Source of the DNA: Opitutales bacterium
GTDB taxonomy: Bacteria; Verrucomicrobiota; Verrucomicrobiia; Opitutales; Oceanipulchritudinaceae
NCBI GenBank assembly: GCA_016932335.1
Contig: JAFGCZ010000014.1
Coordinates: 62,001 to 126,000, forward strand
Reading direction: 5' to 3'
Length of the DNA stretch: 64,000 bases
The position numbers and the translations under genes are program-made. Within the stretch, counting starts at the first letter, position 1. Every line of letters starts with the position of its first letter. Positions 25,086 to 34,563 of this stretch are shown piece after piece. The notes beneath the pieces were generated by a model. The model was not told the origin of the DNA and ran no database searches. It saw nothing but the letters and a program-made list of their open reading frames with translations.

Positions 25086-26465
25086 ATGAAAGAAAACTCC
25101 ATCAAGCTAACGGAGAAAGTTGGCTATGCGCTGGGTGATACCGCGTCAAATTTCTTTTTCCAAACGTTCAATCTATTCCTTCTTTATTACTATACAGATA
25201 TATTTGGCCTGCCGGCGGTATGGGTGGGGTCGATGATGCTGGCCGCCCGTTTGTGGGATGCCGTAAGCGACCCACTGATGGGAGTCATTGCCGACCGCAC
25301 CAAGACACGCTGGGGGCGCTACCGACCCTACCTGTTGTGGATGTCCATCCCTTACGGAATTGTCGGCTTTCTGGTGTTTGCCAATCCAGATTTGGACACG
25401 ATGGCACAGAAAAAGATTTATGCCGCAGTAACCTACCTGATGATGATGACGGCTTACACGGCCATCAATATCCCCTACTCGGCATTGATGGGGGTTATGT
25501 CGCGCTCTTCGGACGAGCGGACCACGCTTTCCACGTTTCGCTTTGTCGGCGCATTCAGTGGCGCATTAGTCATATCCGCCTGTGCACTCCCCTTGAAAAA
25601 CTATCTGGGAGGAGTAACGGAAGATCTACAGGGGGCTGCGCTGGTGCAGGCGGAAGCCACCGGATTTCGTCTGACGATGCTGTTGTTTGCCATCGCGTCT
25701 ATAATTTTCTTTGTGATTACATTTGCCACCACGCGTGAGCGAATTGATCCGCCAAAATCTGAGAATGCATCGATCTTCCGAGATTTTAAAATCCTTTTGC
25801 AAAACCGCCCCTGGGTAGTCATGTGGATTGCTGCGATATTGACCCTGACCAATACGGCGGTACGCAACGGAGCAATCATCTATTACTTTAAGTACTTTGT
25901 CGGTTCGGAAACTCAGGCCACCTATTTCTATACCACGGGCGGAATTGCCATGGTGCTGGGGGTAGCCTCAACCAAACTGTTCACAGCCCGCTGGAGTAAG
26001 AAGAACCTGATGATCGTGCTGAGCACGCTCAATGCCATATGCATTCTAGTGTTTTTCTTCATTCCCAAAGAGCAGGTATGGTTGATGCATATTGTAAACG
26101 CGGTGGGCACCTTTGTGGTTGGGCCAACGCCTGCGCTGGTCTGGGCGCTCTACTCCGACACCGCGGACTATGCCGAGTGGAAGTTTAAACGCCGGGCCAC
26201 GGCACTGACATTTTCCTCGGCCATGTTTGCACAAAAGCTGGGGCTGGCCCTGGGAGCGGGAATGGCCGGCTGGATTCTCAGCTACCTCGGGTTTGTGGCT
26301 AACCAGGCCCAAACAGATGAGGCCATTTTAGGCATTCGACTCATTTTCAGCGTAATTCCAGCAGTATTTGCCTTTGCCAACGCCGGAGTCATGCTCCTCT
26401 ATCCTTTAAACGAAGCAAAAGTGGCTGAAATCGAAGCCGATTTACAAGCACGCACTGCTGAATAA
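25086..26465 (+). CDS. GPH-family (MelB/YicJ-like) cation:sugar symporter
   Basis: 459 residues with about 12 membrane helices. The N-terminus KLTEKVGYALGDTASNF and the loop DPLMGVIADRTKTRWGRYRPYLLW are diagnostic of the glycoside-pentoside-hexuronide family within the MFS fold. Such proteins import glycosides with Na+ or H+. Here it would carry oligosaccharides made by GH16, GH17 and GH30 across the inner membrane to the cytoplasmic phosphorylase-like enzyme. An operator-like site lies just upstream, and the GH30 gene follows after 13 bases. The substrate is inferred from neighbours only. Confidence 0.92.
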   Translation: MKENSIKLTEKVGYALGDTASNFFFQTFNLFLLYYYTDIFGLPAVWVGSMMLAARLWDAVSDPLMGVIADRTKTRWGRYRPYLLWMSIPYGIVGFLVFANPDLDTMAQKKIYAAVTYLMMMTAYTAINIPYSALMGVMSRSSDERTTLSTFRFVGAFSGALVISACALPLKNYLGGVTEDLQGAALVQAEATGFRLTMLLFAIASIIFFVITFATTRERIDPPKSENASIFRDFKILLQNRPWVVMWIAAILTLTNTAVRNGAIIYYFKYFVGSETQATYFYTTGGIAMVLGVASTKLFTARWSKKNLMIVLSTLNAICILVFFFIPKEQVWLMHIVNAVGTFVVGPTPALVWALYSDTADYAEWKFKRRATALTFSSAMFAQKLGLALGAGMAGWILSYLGFVANQAQTDEAILGIRLIFSVIPAVFAFANAGVMLLYPLNEAKVAEIEADLQARTAE

Positions 26466-26478
26466 CCCCTACTCTGTA

Positions 26479-27990
26479 ATGAACCTGTATAAAACCCTTA
26501 CCAGATGGGCACCGGCCGCCGGATGCATCCTAAGCGGAACCATTACCTGTGCCGCAATGACCACTGAAGTATTTCAAACATCGCGGGACGGAGACCGCCT
26601 GACTGCGCTTCCCGCCCTGCTTGTAGCAGAACATCCTCATGAATTGGAGGTTGCCTTAAACCCCGAGCAAACGTATCAGAGCATCGTGGGCATCGGGGGC
26701 GCATTCACCGAATCTTCCGCCGTTGTTTTGCAGAAAATGTCCCGCGAGAAACGCATGGAAGTGATTGATGCCTATTTCTCGGAGGCAGGGGCTGCTTACT
26801 CACTCATGAGAACCCATGTGGGGGGCTGCGACTTTTCACTGGGAAGTTATAATTATGCCCCAAACCCCAATGACGAAGAGCTGGAAGAGTTCTCCATCCG
26901 CGAAGATAGAGACGACTTGATCCCTTTGATCAAAGACGCCCAGGAGGCATCCAGAGACGGGTTCAATATTCTTGCGTCTCCGTGGACAGCACCCTCGTGG
27001 ATGAAAGACAACAACAGCCCATTGGCCGGGCATTTATTAAAGGAACATTACGGCACTTATGCGCGCTACTTTGCCAAATACATCAAGGCATATGCGGAAG
27101 AAGGCATTCCTGTCTGGGGAATTACCGTAATCAATGAGCCAGAGGGTAACGGAGGCCAATGGGACAGCATGCATATGAGCCCTGAGGAGATGGCAGAGCT
27201 GGTAGCAGACTACATAGGACCCGAATTTGAGAAACAGGAAATCGAGGCAAAAATCCTGATTTTTGACCAGAACCGTGAGCATGCCAAGGAATGGACTGAC
27301 CGCTACTACGAGAATCGAGAAGCACTCTCTTACACAGCCGGGACAGCACTGCACTGGTACAGCAGTACCTACGAAGTACATGAAGAGGTAATCCGTGATA
27401 TTCTCCGGGCCAATCCGGGGCAGTTTGTAATGCACACCGAAGGCTGCATTGATGCCATTAACAGTGTGCCTCAAGGAGACTGGCTGAAAGACGACTGGTA
27501 TTGGAGAAAGGAATGCACCGACTGGGGATACCATTGGGCAGAACCGGAAAACCGCCACCACCATCCAAAGTATAAACCGTTTTTCCGCTATGCCCGCAAT
27601 CTCTTGGGTTCTCTGCAAAGCGGGATGTGCGGATGGATAGACTGGAACATCGTGCTGGATTTCAACGGAGGGCCCAACCATGCACAAAACTGGTGTCTGG
27701 CGCCGATTCTCTGCGATCCGGAAAGTGACACGGTGTATAAAACGCCACTCTACTATGCCATGGCCCACTACAGCAAATTCGTTCGGCCCGGAGCCGTGCG
27801 CATCGCTTGCCCGGAAATGGTATTGGGAGTCATGAGCGGTGCCTTTAGAAACCCCAATGGTTCCATTGTTGTTATTTTACTCAATGAAGAGCCGGAGACC
27901 AAACGCTTCTCAATCTCTCTGAAGGGGAGCTACTATGAGGGAGAGCTCAAGGCGGAAGCCTTGCAAACAATCCTCTTCAAAGAAGAGTAA
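26479..27990 (+). CDS. Secreted GH30 glycosidase (beta-1,6-glucanase or beta-glucosylceramidase-like)
   Basis: 503 residues with a signal peptide (about 1-26). The GH30 (beta/alpha)8 domain starts with QSIVGIGGAFTESSAVVL and holds acid/base Glu220 in VINEPEG and nucleophile Glu321 in FVMHTEGC. A C-terminal beta-sandwich of GH30 type begins at about residue 440 (NPNGSIVVILLNEEPETKRF). Subfamilies with this 'GGAFTES' start include glucosylceramidases, exo-beta-glucosidases and endo-beta-1,6-glucanases. In this locus, removal of the beta-1,6 branches of laminarin is the most economical reading. It is the last gene before a plus-strand terminator. Subfamily assignment would need a tree. Confidence 0.9.
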   Translation: MNLYKTLTRWAPAAGCILSGTITCAAMTTEVFQTSRDGDRLTALPALLVAEHPHELEVALNPEQTYQSIVGIGGAFTESSAVVLQKMSREKRMEVIDAYFSEAGAAYSLMRTHVGGCDFSLGSYNYAPNPNDEELEEFSIREDRDDLIPLIKDAQEASRDGFNILASPWTAPSWMKDNNSPLAGHLLKEHYGTYARYFAKYIKAYAEEGIPVWGITVINEPEGNGGQWDSMHMSPEEMAELVADYIGPEFEKQEIEAKILIFDQNREHAKEWTDRYYENREALSYTAGTALHWYSSTYEVHEEVIRDILRANPGQFVMHTEGCIDAINSVPQGDWLKDDWYWRKECTDWGYHWAEPENRHHHPKYKPFFRYARNLLGSLQSGMCGWIDWNIVLDFNGGPNHAQNWCLAPILCDPESDTVYKTPLYYAMAHYSKFVRPGAVRIACPEMVLGVMSGAFRNPNGSIVVILLNEEPETKRFSISLKGSYYEGELKAEALQTILFKEE

Positions 27991-28099
27991 GCTTCAGGGC
28001 TATCACCGAAGGGTCATTGCATGGGTGTGAACATCACAAGGGAGAGGCCCCATCGTTCATAGGAATAGATTTGTGATCGAGTCACTCAGGCATTGACAG

Positions 28100-28134
28100 G
28101 CAGGTTCGGCAAACGCCGGACCTGCTCTATTTTC
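28100..28134 (+). terminator. Terminator of the transporter-GH30 unit
   Basis: An 11-bp stem with one G-T pair (GCAGGTTCGGC / GCCGGACCTGC) and an AAAC loop is followed by TCTATTTTCC. It lies 110 bases after the GH30 stop. The T run is imperfect. The rest of the 318-base gap (27991-28307) holds no convincing gene. Confidence 0.75.
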
Positions 28135-28180
28135 CAGAGAAAAGGTATGGGTGTGTTTATTCCAACAACCACACATTCCA

Positions 28181-28215
28181 CAATAAAATGGCCTCGATCA
28201 AAAGATCGAGGCCAT
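28181..28215 (-). terminator. Terminator of the glycerol operon (glpD end)
   Basis: A perfect 12-bp stem (ATGGCCTCGATC / GATCGAGGCCAT, AAAA loop). On the minus strand it is followed by TTTATTG. It lies about 95 bases past the glpD stop. Confidence 0.78.
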
Positions 28216-28307
28216 AGACTTTACAGACTGTATGCGTCAAATGTGAGACACTTCGCCACAGCACAGGTAAGCCCCTTTGCTATGTGTGTGTTGATTCGGA
28301 ATGGAAG

Positions 28308-29903
28308 TTATTTGTGCGATGAATCGTCTACACTGGAGGCATCGGTAAACACGTAGCGTTTAGCCAGTTCGGTATAGTCTTTTACTTGTTGTGCTGCCCA
28401 TTGAGCATCTTGCCCTAATTCTTTAGATAAAATCTGAGCCACCACAGGAGCAGCAGCAATGGAGGCTTTGGCATTAAGCAGGAGGGCTCTGGTGCGCCGG
28501 GAAAGAACGTCTTCGACTGTGCGGGCCATTTCCTCGCGGGCATGCCAAATGACTTCGGCCTTCTGATAGTTGAGGTCTGGATGGATGCGCTCGGCCAATG
28601 CGGGATCTTCCTGGGATATGGCTTTTACGTGGGATGCATCACTTCCATAAACGGCAAGGTTGGCCTGCTCATTCTTATTTTGAGTCCAGCCGTGAATCTG
28701 CATTTCCTTGGTCACGCATTCTTTCTTTTCCATGGAGCCGACACCTTCAGCCTGGTTAATGACATCCTCAGCCATGCGGCGGTAAGTGGTCCATTTCCCT
28801 CCGGTCAGGGTAATCAGACCGCTCTTGCTGATCATAATGGTATGGTCTCGGGAAAGAGCCTTGGTATTTTCGGAATCTCCTTTGGCGCGAACCAAGGGGC
28901 GCAAACCTGCAAAAATACTGCAAACATCGTCATCTTCCGGCTTTTCCGTAAGGTATTTGCGGGCATGGGCAATGACGAAGTCACGTTCTTCAATCAAGGC
29001 ACGCGGTTCCAGACTCTTGTGGTGCAGAGGCGTATCGGTGGTGCCCAAAACCACATGATCGTGCCAAGGCACGGCAAAGAGCACGCGCCCATCGGAGGTT
29101 TTGGGAATCATGATGGCCGAATTACCCGGTAAGAATTTCTTTGGGAGGATGAGATGGATACCCTGACTTACGGCAACAATATCTTTGCTTCCCGGTTCGT
29201 CCATTTTGCGGAGATCATCGACAAAAACGCCAGTAGCATTGATGACGACTTTTGCCTTTACGGTAAAAGTCGTATCCTTCTCCAAATCGTGAATTTCCAC
29301 ACCGGAGACTTTTCCGTTGTCCTTAAGAATGCGGGTGCAGCGGGCATAGTTGACCACGGAGGCGCCGAGATCTTCAGCAGTTTGGGCCAGATTGACCGCT
29401 AGGCGGGAGTCATCGAACTGACCATCGGAATAGCACACGCCACCGGTCAGGTGATCCGGGTTAATGGTAGGGATGGCCTGGAGGGTTTTCTCCCGGCTCA
29501 ATTTACGGGAAGGTTCCAGCCCCAGTTTCCCGGCCAGAGCGTCGTACATCTTCATGCCGATGCCGTAGTAGTGCTTCTGCCACCATTTGTAGGAGGGAAT
29601 GACAAAGGCTTGTGAACGCACCAGATGCGGTGCATTTTTAGCCAGTCGGCCGCGTTCGTGCAAGGCTTCCAGAACGAGGGAAACATTGCCCTGCTGGAGG
29701 TAGCGCACACCGCCATGGACCAGTTTGGTTGATTTACAGGAAGTGCCTTTGGCAAAGTCGCTCTGTTCAAAGAGAGCCACGCTGTGCCCGCGGGAGGCAG
29801 CGTCAACTGCCGCCCCCAGACCGGAAGCACCGCCGCCGATAACAACGATATCGAAAGGTTGCTCAGCTGACTGAACTCTATCTAGTGATAAGGAACGTTT
29901 CAT
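28308..29903 (-). CDS. glpD: FAD-dependent glycerol-3-phosphate dehydrogenase
   Basis: 531 residues. It oxidises sn-glycerol 3-phosphate to dihydroxyacetone phosphate at the inner membrane, passing electrons to quinone. The FAD-binding dinucleotide fold is at the N-terminus (FDIVVIGGGASGLGAAVDAASRG, about 17-39), followed by GTSCKSTKLVHGGVRYL, the GlpD/GlpA signature. FAGLRPLVR and LITLTGGKWTTYRRMAED are further family blocks. The C-terminal domain (about 400-531) is helical. It is the last gene of glpF-glpK-porin-glpD on the minus strand, 56 bases after the porin. Length and motifs are normal. Confidence 0.95.
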   Translation of the reverse strand: MKRSLSLDRVQSAEQPFDIVVIGGGASGLGAAVDAASRGHSVALFEQSDFAKGTSCKSTKLVHGGVRYLQQGNVSLVLEALHERGRLAKNAPHLVRSQAFVIPSYKWWQKHYYGIGMKMYDALAGKLGLEPSRKLSREKTLQAIPTINPDHLTGGVCYSDGQFDDSRLAVNLAQTAEDLGASVVNYARCTRILKDNGKVSGVEIHDLEKDTTFTVKAKVVINATGVFVDDLRKMDEPGSKDIVAVSQGIHLILPKKFLPGNSAIMIPKTSDGRVLFAVPWHDHVVLGTTDTPLHHKSLEPRALIEERDFVIAHARKYLTEKPEDDDVCSIFAGLRPLVRAKGDSENTKALSRDHTIMISKSGLITLTGGKWTTYRRMAEDVINQAEGVGSMEKKECVTKEMQIHGWTQNKNEQANLAVYGSDASHVKAISQEDPALAERIHPDLNYQKAEVIWHAREEMARTVEDVLSRRTRALLLNAKASIAAAPVVAQILSKELGQDAQWAAQQVKDYTELAKRYVFTDASSVDDSSHK

Positions 29904-29959
29904 TTCTTAGGAATTTCTTTTAAATAGCGTCGGATCGGAGAAAGTGCTTCCAACGCCGG

Positions 29960-31219
29960 TTATAAGTTGATGACACCACGGATTCCGGTTACCCATACGG
30001 TATCCCGATCGCCATTGCCCTGCGGGTTTTTGACGGCTTGAATGCTTGGCTGAATGGTCAGCCAGCCGGTTACTTTGGCCTTATAAGAAAGCTCCAGAGT
30101 AAATTCTTCGTTGGCTTTTACCCCACCGGCAGCCACCTGAGCATCGGAATAATCACTGCTGAGGAAGGCGGCAATCAGACCGATGCCCAATTCATCCTGT
30201 GGACGGGAGGCAAAGGGCCCAACAAAGCGAGCCATAGCGGTGAATTCGTGATGATAGAGGTTGCGGTCTTCGGGAGCGTATACCCACATGATGGAGGCAT
30301 CGAGGTGGCGGGATTTATCTCCACCGAGATAGATCAGGGTTTTACCCAGACCGGTATAAAAGAGGTAGTCGTTATCTTCGACCTCCGCATTGTAAGTGGA
30401 AAAATCACCGGTATTATAGTGCATACCAACTTTAAAGAAGCCGGGCATGGCAGAAGCGGAACCATTTTCCCGATAACCGAATTCGGTGGCATAGCCCACG
30501 GGACCTTCCCAGGAAGCACGCAAGCCATTATGGTCGTCGTAATAAGCGTCGAGGTTGTTGGTATCAAAGATTCCGGCTTTCAGGTAAAGATCGGATGATG
30601 CTGTTGGCCGCGTCATAACCCAGGTAGCAATGAGGCCCAATTTTTCTGCCGGATCGTAGGGCAATGCCGGGCCAAAGATAGCGTTGGGCACATAGGCAAA
30701 CTCATCGTTCATGAAGCTGCTGCCGTATTCCTGATTCCCAAATGCTCCAACCGCATCAATTTTCCCCAACCGATAGGAGAAAGCACCTTCGGCCAGAGTT
30801 TGTTCAAACCAAAACTCGGCAAGCCGGGTGGTTTCGGCCCCTTCGATGGAACTGGGGTTGGTAAACACGCCAAAGCGGGAACGGTTGTAGTTACGCCCGT
30901 ATTGATGAACGCCGCTGACCACAAACTTACCGCCTTCGATCCCAGCCAGTTTTTCCAGATCGAGGTTCATTCGGGCACGGAAACGCCCAAAATAGGCGGT
31001 ACCATTACTGAGCGCACCATCAATGTCATCGTAGCTGTCAAAGATATGAAAGAGGTCGAAGGTAATACCATCGTTGGCCAGAGAAGTCCGAGAACCATCC
31101 CAATCTCCGAAGAGATAGGGACTGTTCGTAATGCTATAATCCTGCGCCATTGCCTGAGAAAAGAGACCGGCAAAGCAGGCCACTCCAAGAGAGAGGCTTT
31201 TCGATAATGTTTTGTTCAT
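29960..31219 (-). CDS. OprB-like carbohydrate-selective porin in the glycerol operon
   Basis: 419 residues with a signal peptide (about 1-25, ending SQAMAQ). The mature N-terminus (LFGDWDGSRTSLANDGITFDLFH) is the OprB start; such proteins usually begin GDWGGxRxxLxxxGI. The rest is amphipathic beta-strand pattern ending in an aromatic-hydrophobic C-terminus (VTGIRGVINL). OprB porins let small carbohydrates diffuse through the outer membrane. Its position between glpK (13 bases upstream) and glpD suggests it serves glycerol or glycerol-phosphate entry, an outer-membrane counterpart of GlpF. Confidence 0.87.
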   Translation of the reverse strand: MNKTLSKSLSLGVACFAGLFSQAMAQDYSITNSPYLFGDWDGSRTSLANDGITFDLFHIFDSYDDIDGALSNGTAYFGRFRARMNLDLEKLAGIEGGKFVVSGVHQYGRNYNRSRFGVFTNPSSIEGAETTRLAEFWFEQTLAEGAFSYRLGKIDAVGAFGNQEYGSSFMNDEFAYVPNAIFGPALPYDPAEKLGLIATWVMTRPTASSDLYLKAGIFDTNNLDAYYDDHNGLRASWEGPVGYATEFGYRENGSASAMPGFFKVGMHYNTGDFSTYNAEVEDNDYLFYTGLGKTLIYLGGDKSRHLDASIMWVYAPEDRNLYHHEFTAMARFVGPFASRPQDELGIGLIAAFLSSDYSDAQVAAGGVKANEEFTLELSYKAKVTGWLTIQPSIQAVKNPQGNGDRDTVWVTGIRGVINL

Positions 31220-31232
31220 GTTTAACCCCTAG

Positions 31233-32741
31233 TTATGCTTCTGATGCTTCTTCCCAGTTTTTGGCACGCTCGAGGGCTTTATCCCACCCCTTACGCATGT
31301 TTGCCATTTCCGCAGCATCTCTGTGCGGATCGAAGATGGCATCTTTCTCCCAATGTTTACTGATTGTCTCTTTACTATCCCAAAACCCTACAGCGAGCCC
31401 GGCCAGATAGGCCGCCCCCATAGCGGTGGTTTCGATGCACTTCGGACGAACCACGCGTGATTGCAGCAAATCGGATTGAAATTGCATCATAGGCTCACTC
31501 CGGCAGGCGCCACCGTCCACGCGAAGCTCTTTGAGGGAGAGGCCACTGTCCTTTTCCATCGCCGTGATGAGGTCGGCACTCTGGAATGCGATCGACTCCA
31601 GCGCAGCCCGGCAGAAATGAGCTCTGTTCGTGCCGCGGGTAATGCCAACAGCAACCCCACGGGCATAGGGATCCCAGTGCGGAGCACCAAGACCGGCAAA
31701 CGCTGGAACAATGTAGAGCCCTCCGGCATCGGTCACGGTTTTGGCAACCTCGTCGATTTCGGGTGCAGTTCGCACCATCTGCAATTCGTCGCGAATCCAT
31801 TGAACAACAGCTCCGCCGATGAAGACCGAACCTTCCAACGCATATTCTGTTTTGTTGCCGATACGCCAGGCAACCGTAGTGAGCAGGTTGTTTTGTGAAC
31901 GGACGGGTTTTTCTCCTGTGTTCATGAGCAAGAAGCAACCCGTGCCATAAGTGTTCTTAACCATTCCCGGAGCGAAACAGGCTTGGCCGAAGAGGGCGGC
32001 ATGCTGATCTCCGGCAATCCCGGAGATGGGGGCTCCGGCCGGATAAAGATTTTGCTTAACGTGCCCGTAAACCTCGGAGCAGGAACGGATTTCCGGGAGC
32101 ATACAACGAGGAATGTTAAATAGTTTCAGGAGATCATCATCCCAATCGTCTTTCTCAATGTTATAGAGAAGGGTTCTGTCGGCGTTGGTCACATCGGTAA
32201 CGTGTACTTTGCCACCGGTGAGTTGCCAAACAAGCCAACTGTCCACCGTGCCGAAGAGTAATTTGCCGGATTCAGCCTTTTGCCGAGCGCCCGGCACATT
32301 TTCCAGAATCCAGCGGATTTTGGTTCCAGCAAAATAGGGGTCGAGGCGCAGTCCGGTTTTTTCAGAAACCATAGCTTCGAGGCCTTCTTCCTTGAGCTTA
32401 AGGCAGTAATCAGCGGTGCGTCGGTCCTGCCAGACGATGGCATTGTAAACTGGTTTTCCGGTTTCCTTATCCCAAACAATGGTGGTTTCTCGTTGATTGG
32501 TAACACCTACAGCTGCGATATCGTCGCCACTGAGGTTGGCTCTGGAGATAGCTTCTGCGGCCGTGGAACTCTGACTGGACCAAATCTCCATCGGGTCGTG
32601 TTCCACCCAACCCGGTTTGGGATAAATTTGCTGGAATTCTTTTTGGGCAACAGAAACGATTTTAGCATCGTGATCGAAGATGATGGATCTTGAGCTGGTA
32701 GTGCCCTGATCAAAGGCAAGTATGTATTTTTTTTCGTTCAT
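31233..32741 (-). CDS. glpK: Glycerol kinase
   Basis: 502 residues, the normal length. It phosphorylates glycerol to sn-glycerol 3-phosphate with ATP in the cytoplasm. FGGY-kinase blocks are intact: the N-terminal [17 protein letters not shown], the substrate region [29 protein letters not shown], and the FGGY C-terminal signature around [16 protein letters not shown]. The residues of the catalytic base (Asp in [10 protein letters not shown]) and of glycerol contact (Arg-Arg in QDRRT) are present. It is 33 bases downstream of glpF and 13 upstream of the porin. Confidence 0.97.
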   Translation of the reverse strand: MNEKKYILAFDQGTTSSRSIIFDHDAKIVSVAQKEFQQIYPKPGWVEHDPMEIWSSQSSTAAEAISRANLSGDDIAAVGVTNQRETTIVWDKETGKPVYNAIVWQDRRTADYCLKLKEEGLEAMVSEKTGLRLDPYFAGTKIRWILENVPGARQKAESGKLLFGTVDSWLVWQLTGGKVHVTDVTNADRTLLYNIEKDDWDDDLLKLFNIPRCMLPEIRSCSEVYGHVKQNLYPAGAPISGIAGDQHAALFGQACFAPGMVKNTYGTGCFLLMNTGEKPVRSQNNLLTTVAWRIGNKTEYALEGSVFIGGAVVQWIRDELQMVRTAPEIDEVAKTVTDAGGLYIVPAFAGLGAPHWDPYARGVAVGITRGTNRAHFCRAALESIAFQSADLITAMEKDSGLSLKELRVDGGACRSEPMMQFQSDLLQSRVVRPKCIETTAMGAAYLAGLAVGFWDSKETISKHWEKDAIFDPHRDAAEMANMRKGWDKALERAKNWEEASEA

Positions 32742-32774
32742 GGAGTAGAGCAGTTGTGGTGAATGATGATGGGG

Positions 32775-33521
32775 TTATAGGGCCAACAACATGAAAAGTT
32801 TGGCACCGAGAACACCTCCGATAATCGGAGCAACAACGGGAACCCAAGCATATGCCCAGTCTGATGAGCCCTTGCCGGGGATGGGCAGGATGGCATGCAT
32901 GATACGCGGACCAAAGTCGCGAGCAGGGTTGATGGCATAGCCGGTAGGACCACCCAAGGATAAACCGATGGAGAACACAAGAAGGCCAACAAGAAGAGGC
33001 CCAAACCATGTGCCAACAGCAGTGGCCCAAGCGGCCTGCTCTGTAGGAGCACCCAAACCGACTTTCCCCAAAGCCAATACCCCGAAAACAAGCATTCCGG
33101 CACCGATGATTTCTGTAACTACAGCCGGGAATATTTTCCTGATGGCAGGTCCCGTACTATGGCAGGCGAGAATGGCTCCCTGATCTTCCGTTTCGCTCCA
33201 ATGAGCATAATAGCAAAGGAAGACGAACACTTGACCAACAGCGGCACCTACTATTTGTGCCGCAATATAACCGGGAACCTGAGCCCAGGGGAAAGCGCCA
33301 ATCGAGGCAAGGGCCACCGTAACGGCCGGATTCAAGTGAGCACCGGAGATGCGAGCGGTAGCATATACCGCGAGAGCTACAGCAAGCCCCCAACCGGTTG
33401 CGATGACAATCCAACCACTATTCTGTCCTTTTGATTTGGCAAGACATACATTGGCAACAACACCGTTGCCAAGGAGAATAAGGATGGCCGTACCGACCAG
33501 TTCGGCGAGATAAACATTCAT
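32775..33521 (-). CDS. glpF: Glycerol facilitator (aquaglyceroporin, MIP family)
   Basis: 248 residues with six membrane helices and two half-helices. Both pore motifs are present: NPA at residues 64-66 (GAHLNPAVTVAL) and the second as NPARD in GYAINPARDFGPR. The Asp after the second NPA is the mark of glycerol-conducting members rather than pure aquaporins. It carries glycerol through the inner membrane for GlpK. It is the first gene of the glp operon, and its promoter lies in the 255-base gap shared with the divergent regulator. Confidence 0.96.
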   Translation of the reverse strand: MNVYLAELVGTAILILLGNGVVANVCLAKSKGQNSGWIVIATGWGLAVALAVYATARISGAHLNPAVTVALASIGAFPWAQVPGYIAAQIVGAAVGQVFVFLCYYAHWSETEDQGAILACHSTGPAIRKIFPAVVTEIIGAGMLVFGVLALGKVGLGAPTEQAAWATAVGTWFGPLLVGLLVFSIGLSLGGPTGYAINPARDFGPRIMHAILPIPGKGSSDWAYAWVPVVAPIIGGVLGAKLFMLLAL

Positions 33522-33531
33522 ATTTTTTTGG

Positions 33532-33664
33532 GGTTTAGTTGTTTTATGGAATAGTTTTCGGGAAGATTAAGCCTAAGTCCATAAAATCGCAAGTATATAA
33601 TAAACATTGATTTATGTATTTTACTAAATTTGTGTTTCCCATTTTTTCTATTTTTTTTGGGGTT
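33532..33664. repeat. Two direct copies of ATTTTTTTGGGGTT in the glpF-glpR gap
   Basis: ATTTTTTTGGGGTTT at 33532-33546 and ATTTTTTTTGGGGTTC at 33650-33664, 118 bases apart. The first overlaps the leader just before the glpF ATG. The rest of the gap is AT-rich. The repeats might be regulator sites, but they do not resemble known GlpR operators, so the role is open. Confidence 0.4.
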
Positions 33665-33776
33665 CAAAAATGGGAATCCAACGAAAAGCAAACGGTTCTG
33701 CACAATAAAACCCAATAAAAGCCAAGAGATTTACTTGTGAACTCCAAAAATATGTTCTAAAACAATTTTGAAACTT

Positions 33777-34556
33777 ATGCTAGCCCACGAAAGACAAGAG
33801 CTCATTTTAAAACGTATTGAGGCCGATGGAATGGTTAAAAGCATCGAATTGGCCAAAGACTTCAAAGTGACCAATGAGACCATTCGAAAAGATTTGGAAT
33901 TACTGGCACAGGAGAAGCGGGTGATGCGTATTCACGGAGGGGCCACCAGAGTCAGCGATACGCGGTACGACCTCCCTCTCCCAGCCCGGCAGGCGGTCAA
34001 CCGCTACGTAAAGAGTATCGTGGCGCAGGAAGCGACCAAGCTGATTACACCGAACTCAACTGTTTTTCTGGATGCCAGTTCCACTGTGTTGATGATGACA
34101 GAGACTCTACCAAAGATACCTCTGACAGTATTGACCAACGCACATCACGTAATAGTAGCACTGGGCGGGAAAACACACTGTGATCTGATTTGCACGGGTG
34201 GCATCTACGAAGAAAAGTCTCGCTCCTATGTAGGAGCGATGGCCGAAGATGCCCTCAAGCGCTATGTAATTGAATGGCTTTTTTTGGGGGTGGATGGGCT
34301 GGACCACGCGATGGGAGCCTCCGAGGTAAACCCCGGGCAGGCAGTTTTAAAAGAACGGCTGATTCCAAGGGCCGAAAATGTGTGTATCGTTTGCGATTCC
34401 TCAAAACTGGGGAAAAAGAGTCCCTTTATTTTTGCATCCATTCAACAGATCGATTATCTGGTGACGGATGATAGAGCGAGCGAAGCTCAAATACGACAGA
34501 TGGAGAGTGAAGGCATAAAAGTAATCCAGGCACACATTCCCGATAAGGAGGCTTAA
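33777..34556 (+). CDS. DeoR/GlpR-family transcriptional repressor
   Basis: 259 residues from ATG 33777; the frame can also start at a TTG nine bases earlier. The N-terminal DeoR helix-turn-helix is plain (RQELILKRIEADGMVKSIELAKDFKV, TNETIRKDLELLAQEKRVMRIHGG). The C-terminal DeoRC sensor domain (about 80-250) contains NSTVFLDASSTVLMM and CIVCDSSKLGKKSPF, typical of sugar-phosphate-sensing members. It is divergent from glpF, so it is most likely the glycerol 3-phosphate-responsive repressor of the glp operon. It ends 7 bases before the stop of the convergent kinase gene. Confidence 0.92.
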   Translation: MLAHERQELILKRIEADGMVKSIELAKDFKVTNETIRKDLELLAQEKRVMRIHGGATRVSDTRYDLPLPARQAVNRYVKSIVAQEATKLITPNSTVFLDASSTVLMMTETLPKIPLTVLTNAHHVIVALGGKTHCDLICTGGIYEEKSRSYVGAMAEDALKRYVIEWLFLGVDGLDHAMGASEVNPGQAVLKERLIPRAENVCIVCDSSKLGKKSPFIFASIQQIDYLVTDDRASEAQIRQMESEGIKVIQAHIPDKEA

Positions 34557-34563
34557 TGATTTA

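Noticed and set aside
28093-28356. 87-codon plus-strand frame between GH30 and glpD
   Set aside because: It runs through two terminator hairpins and into the end of glpD, and it has no domain pattern.
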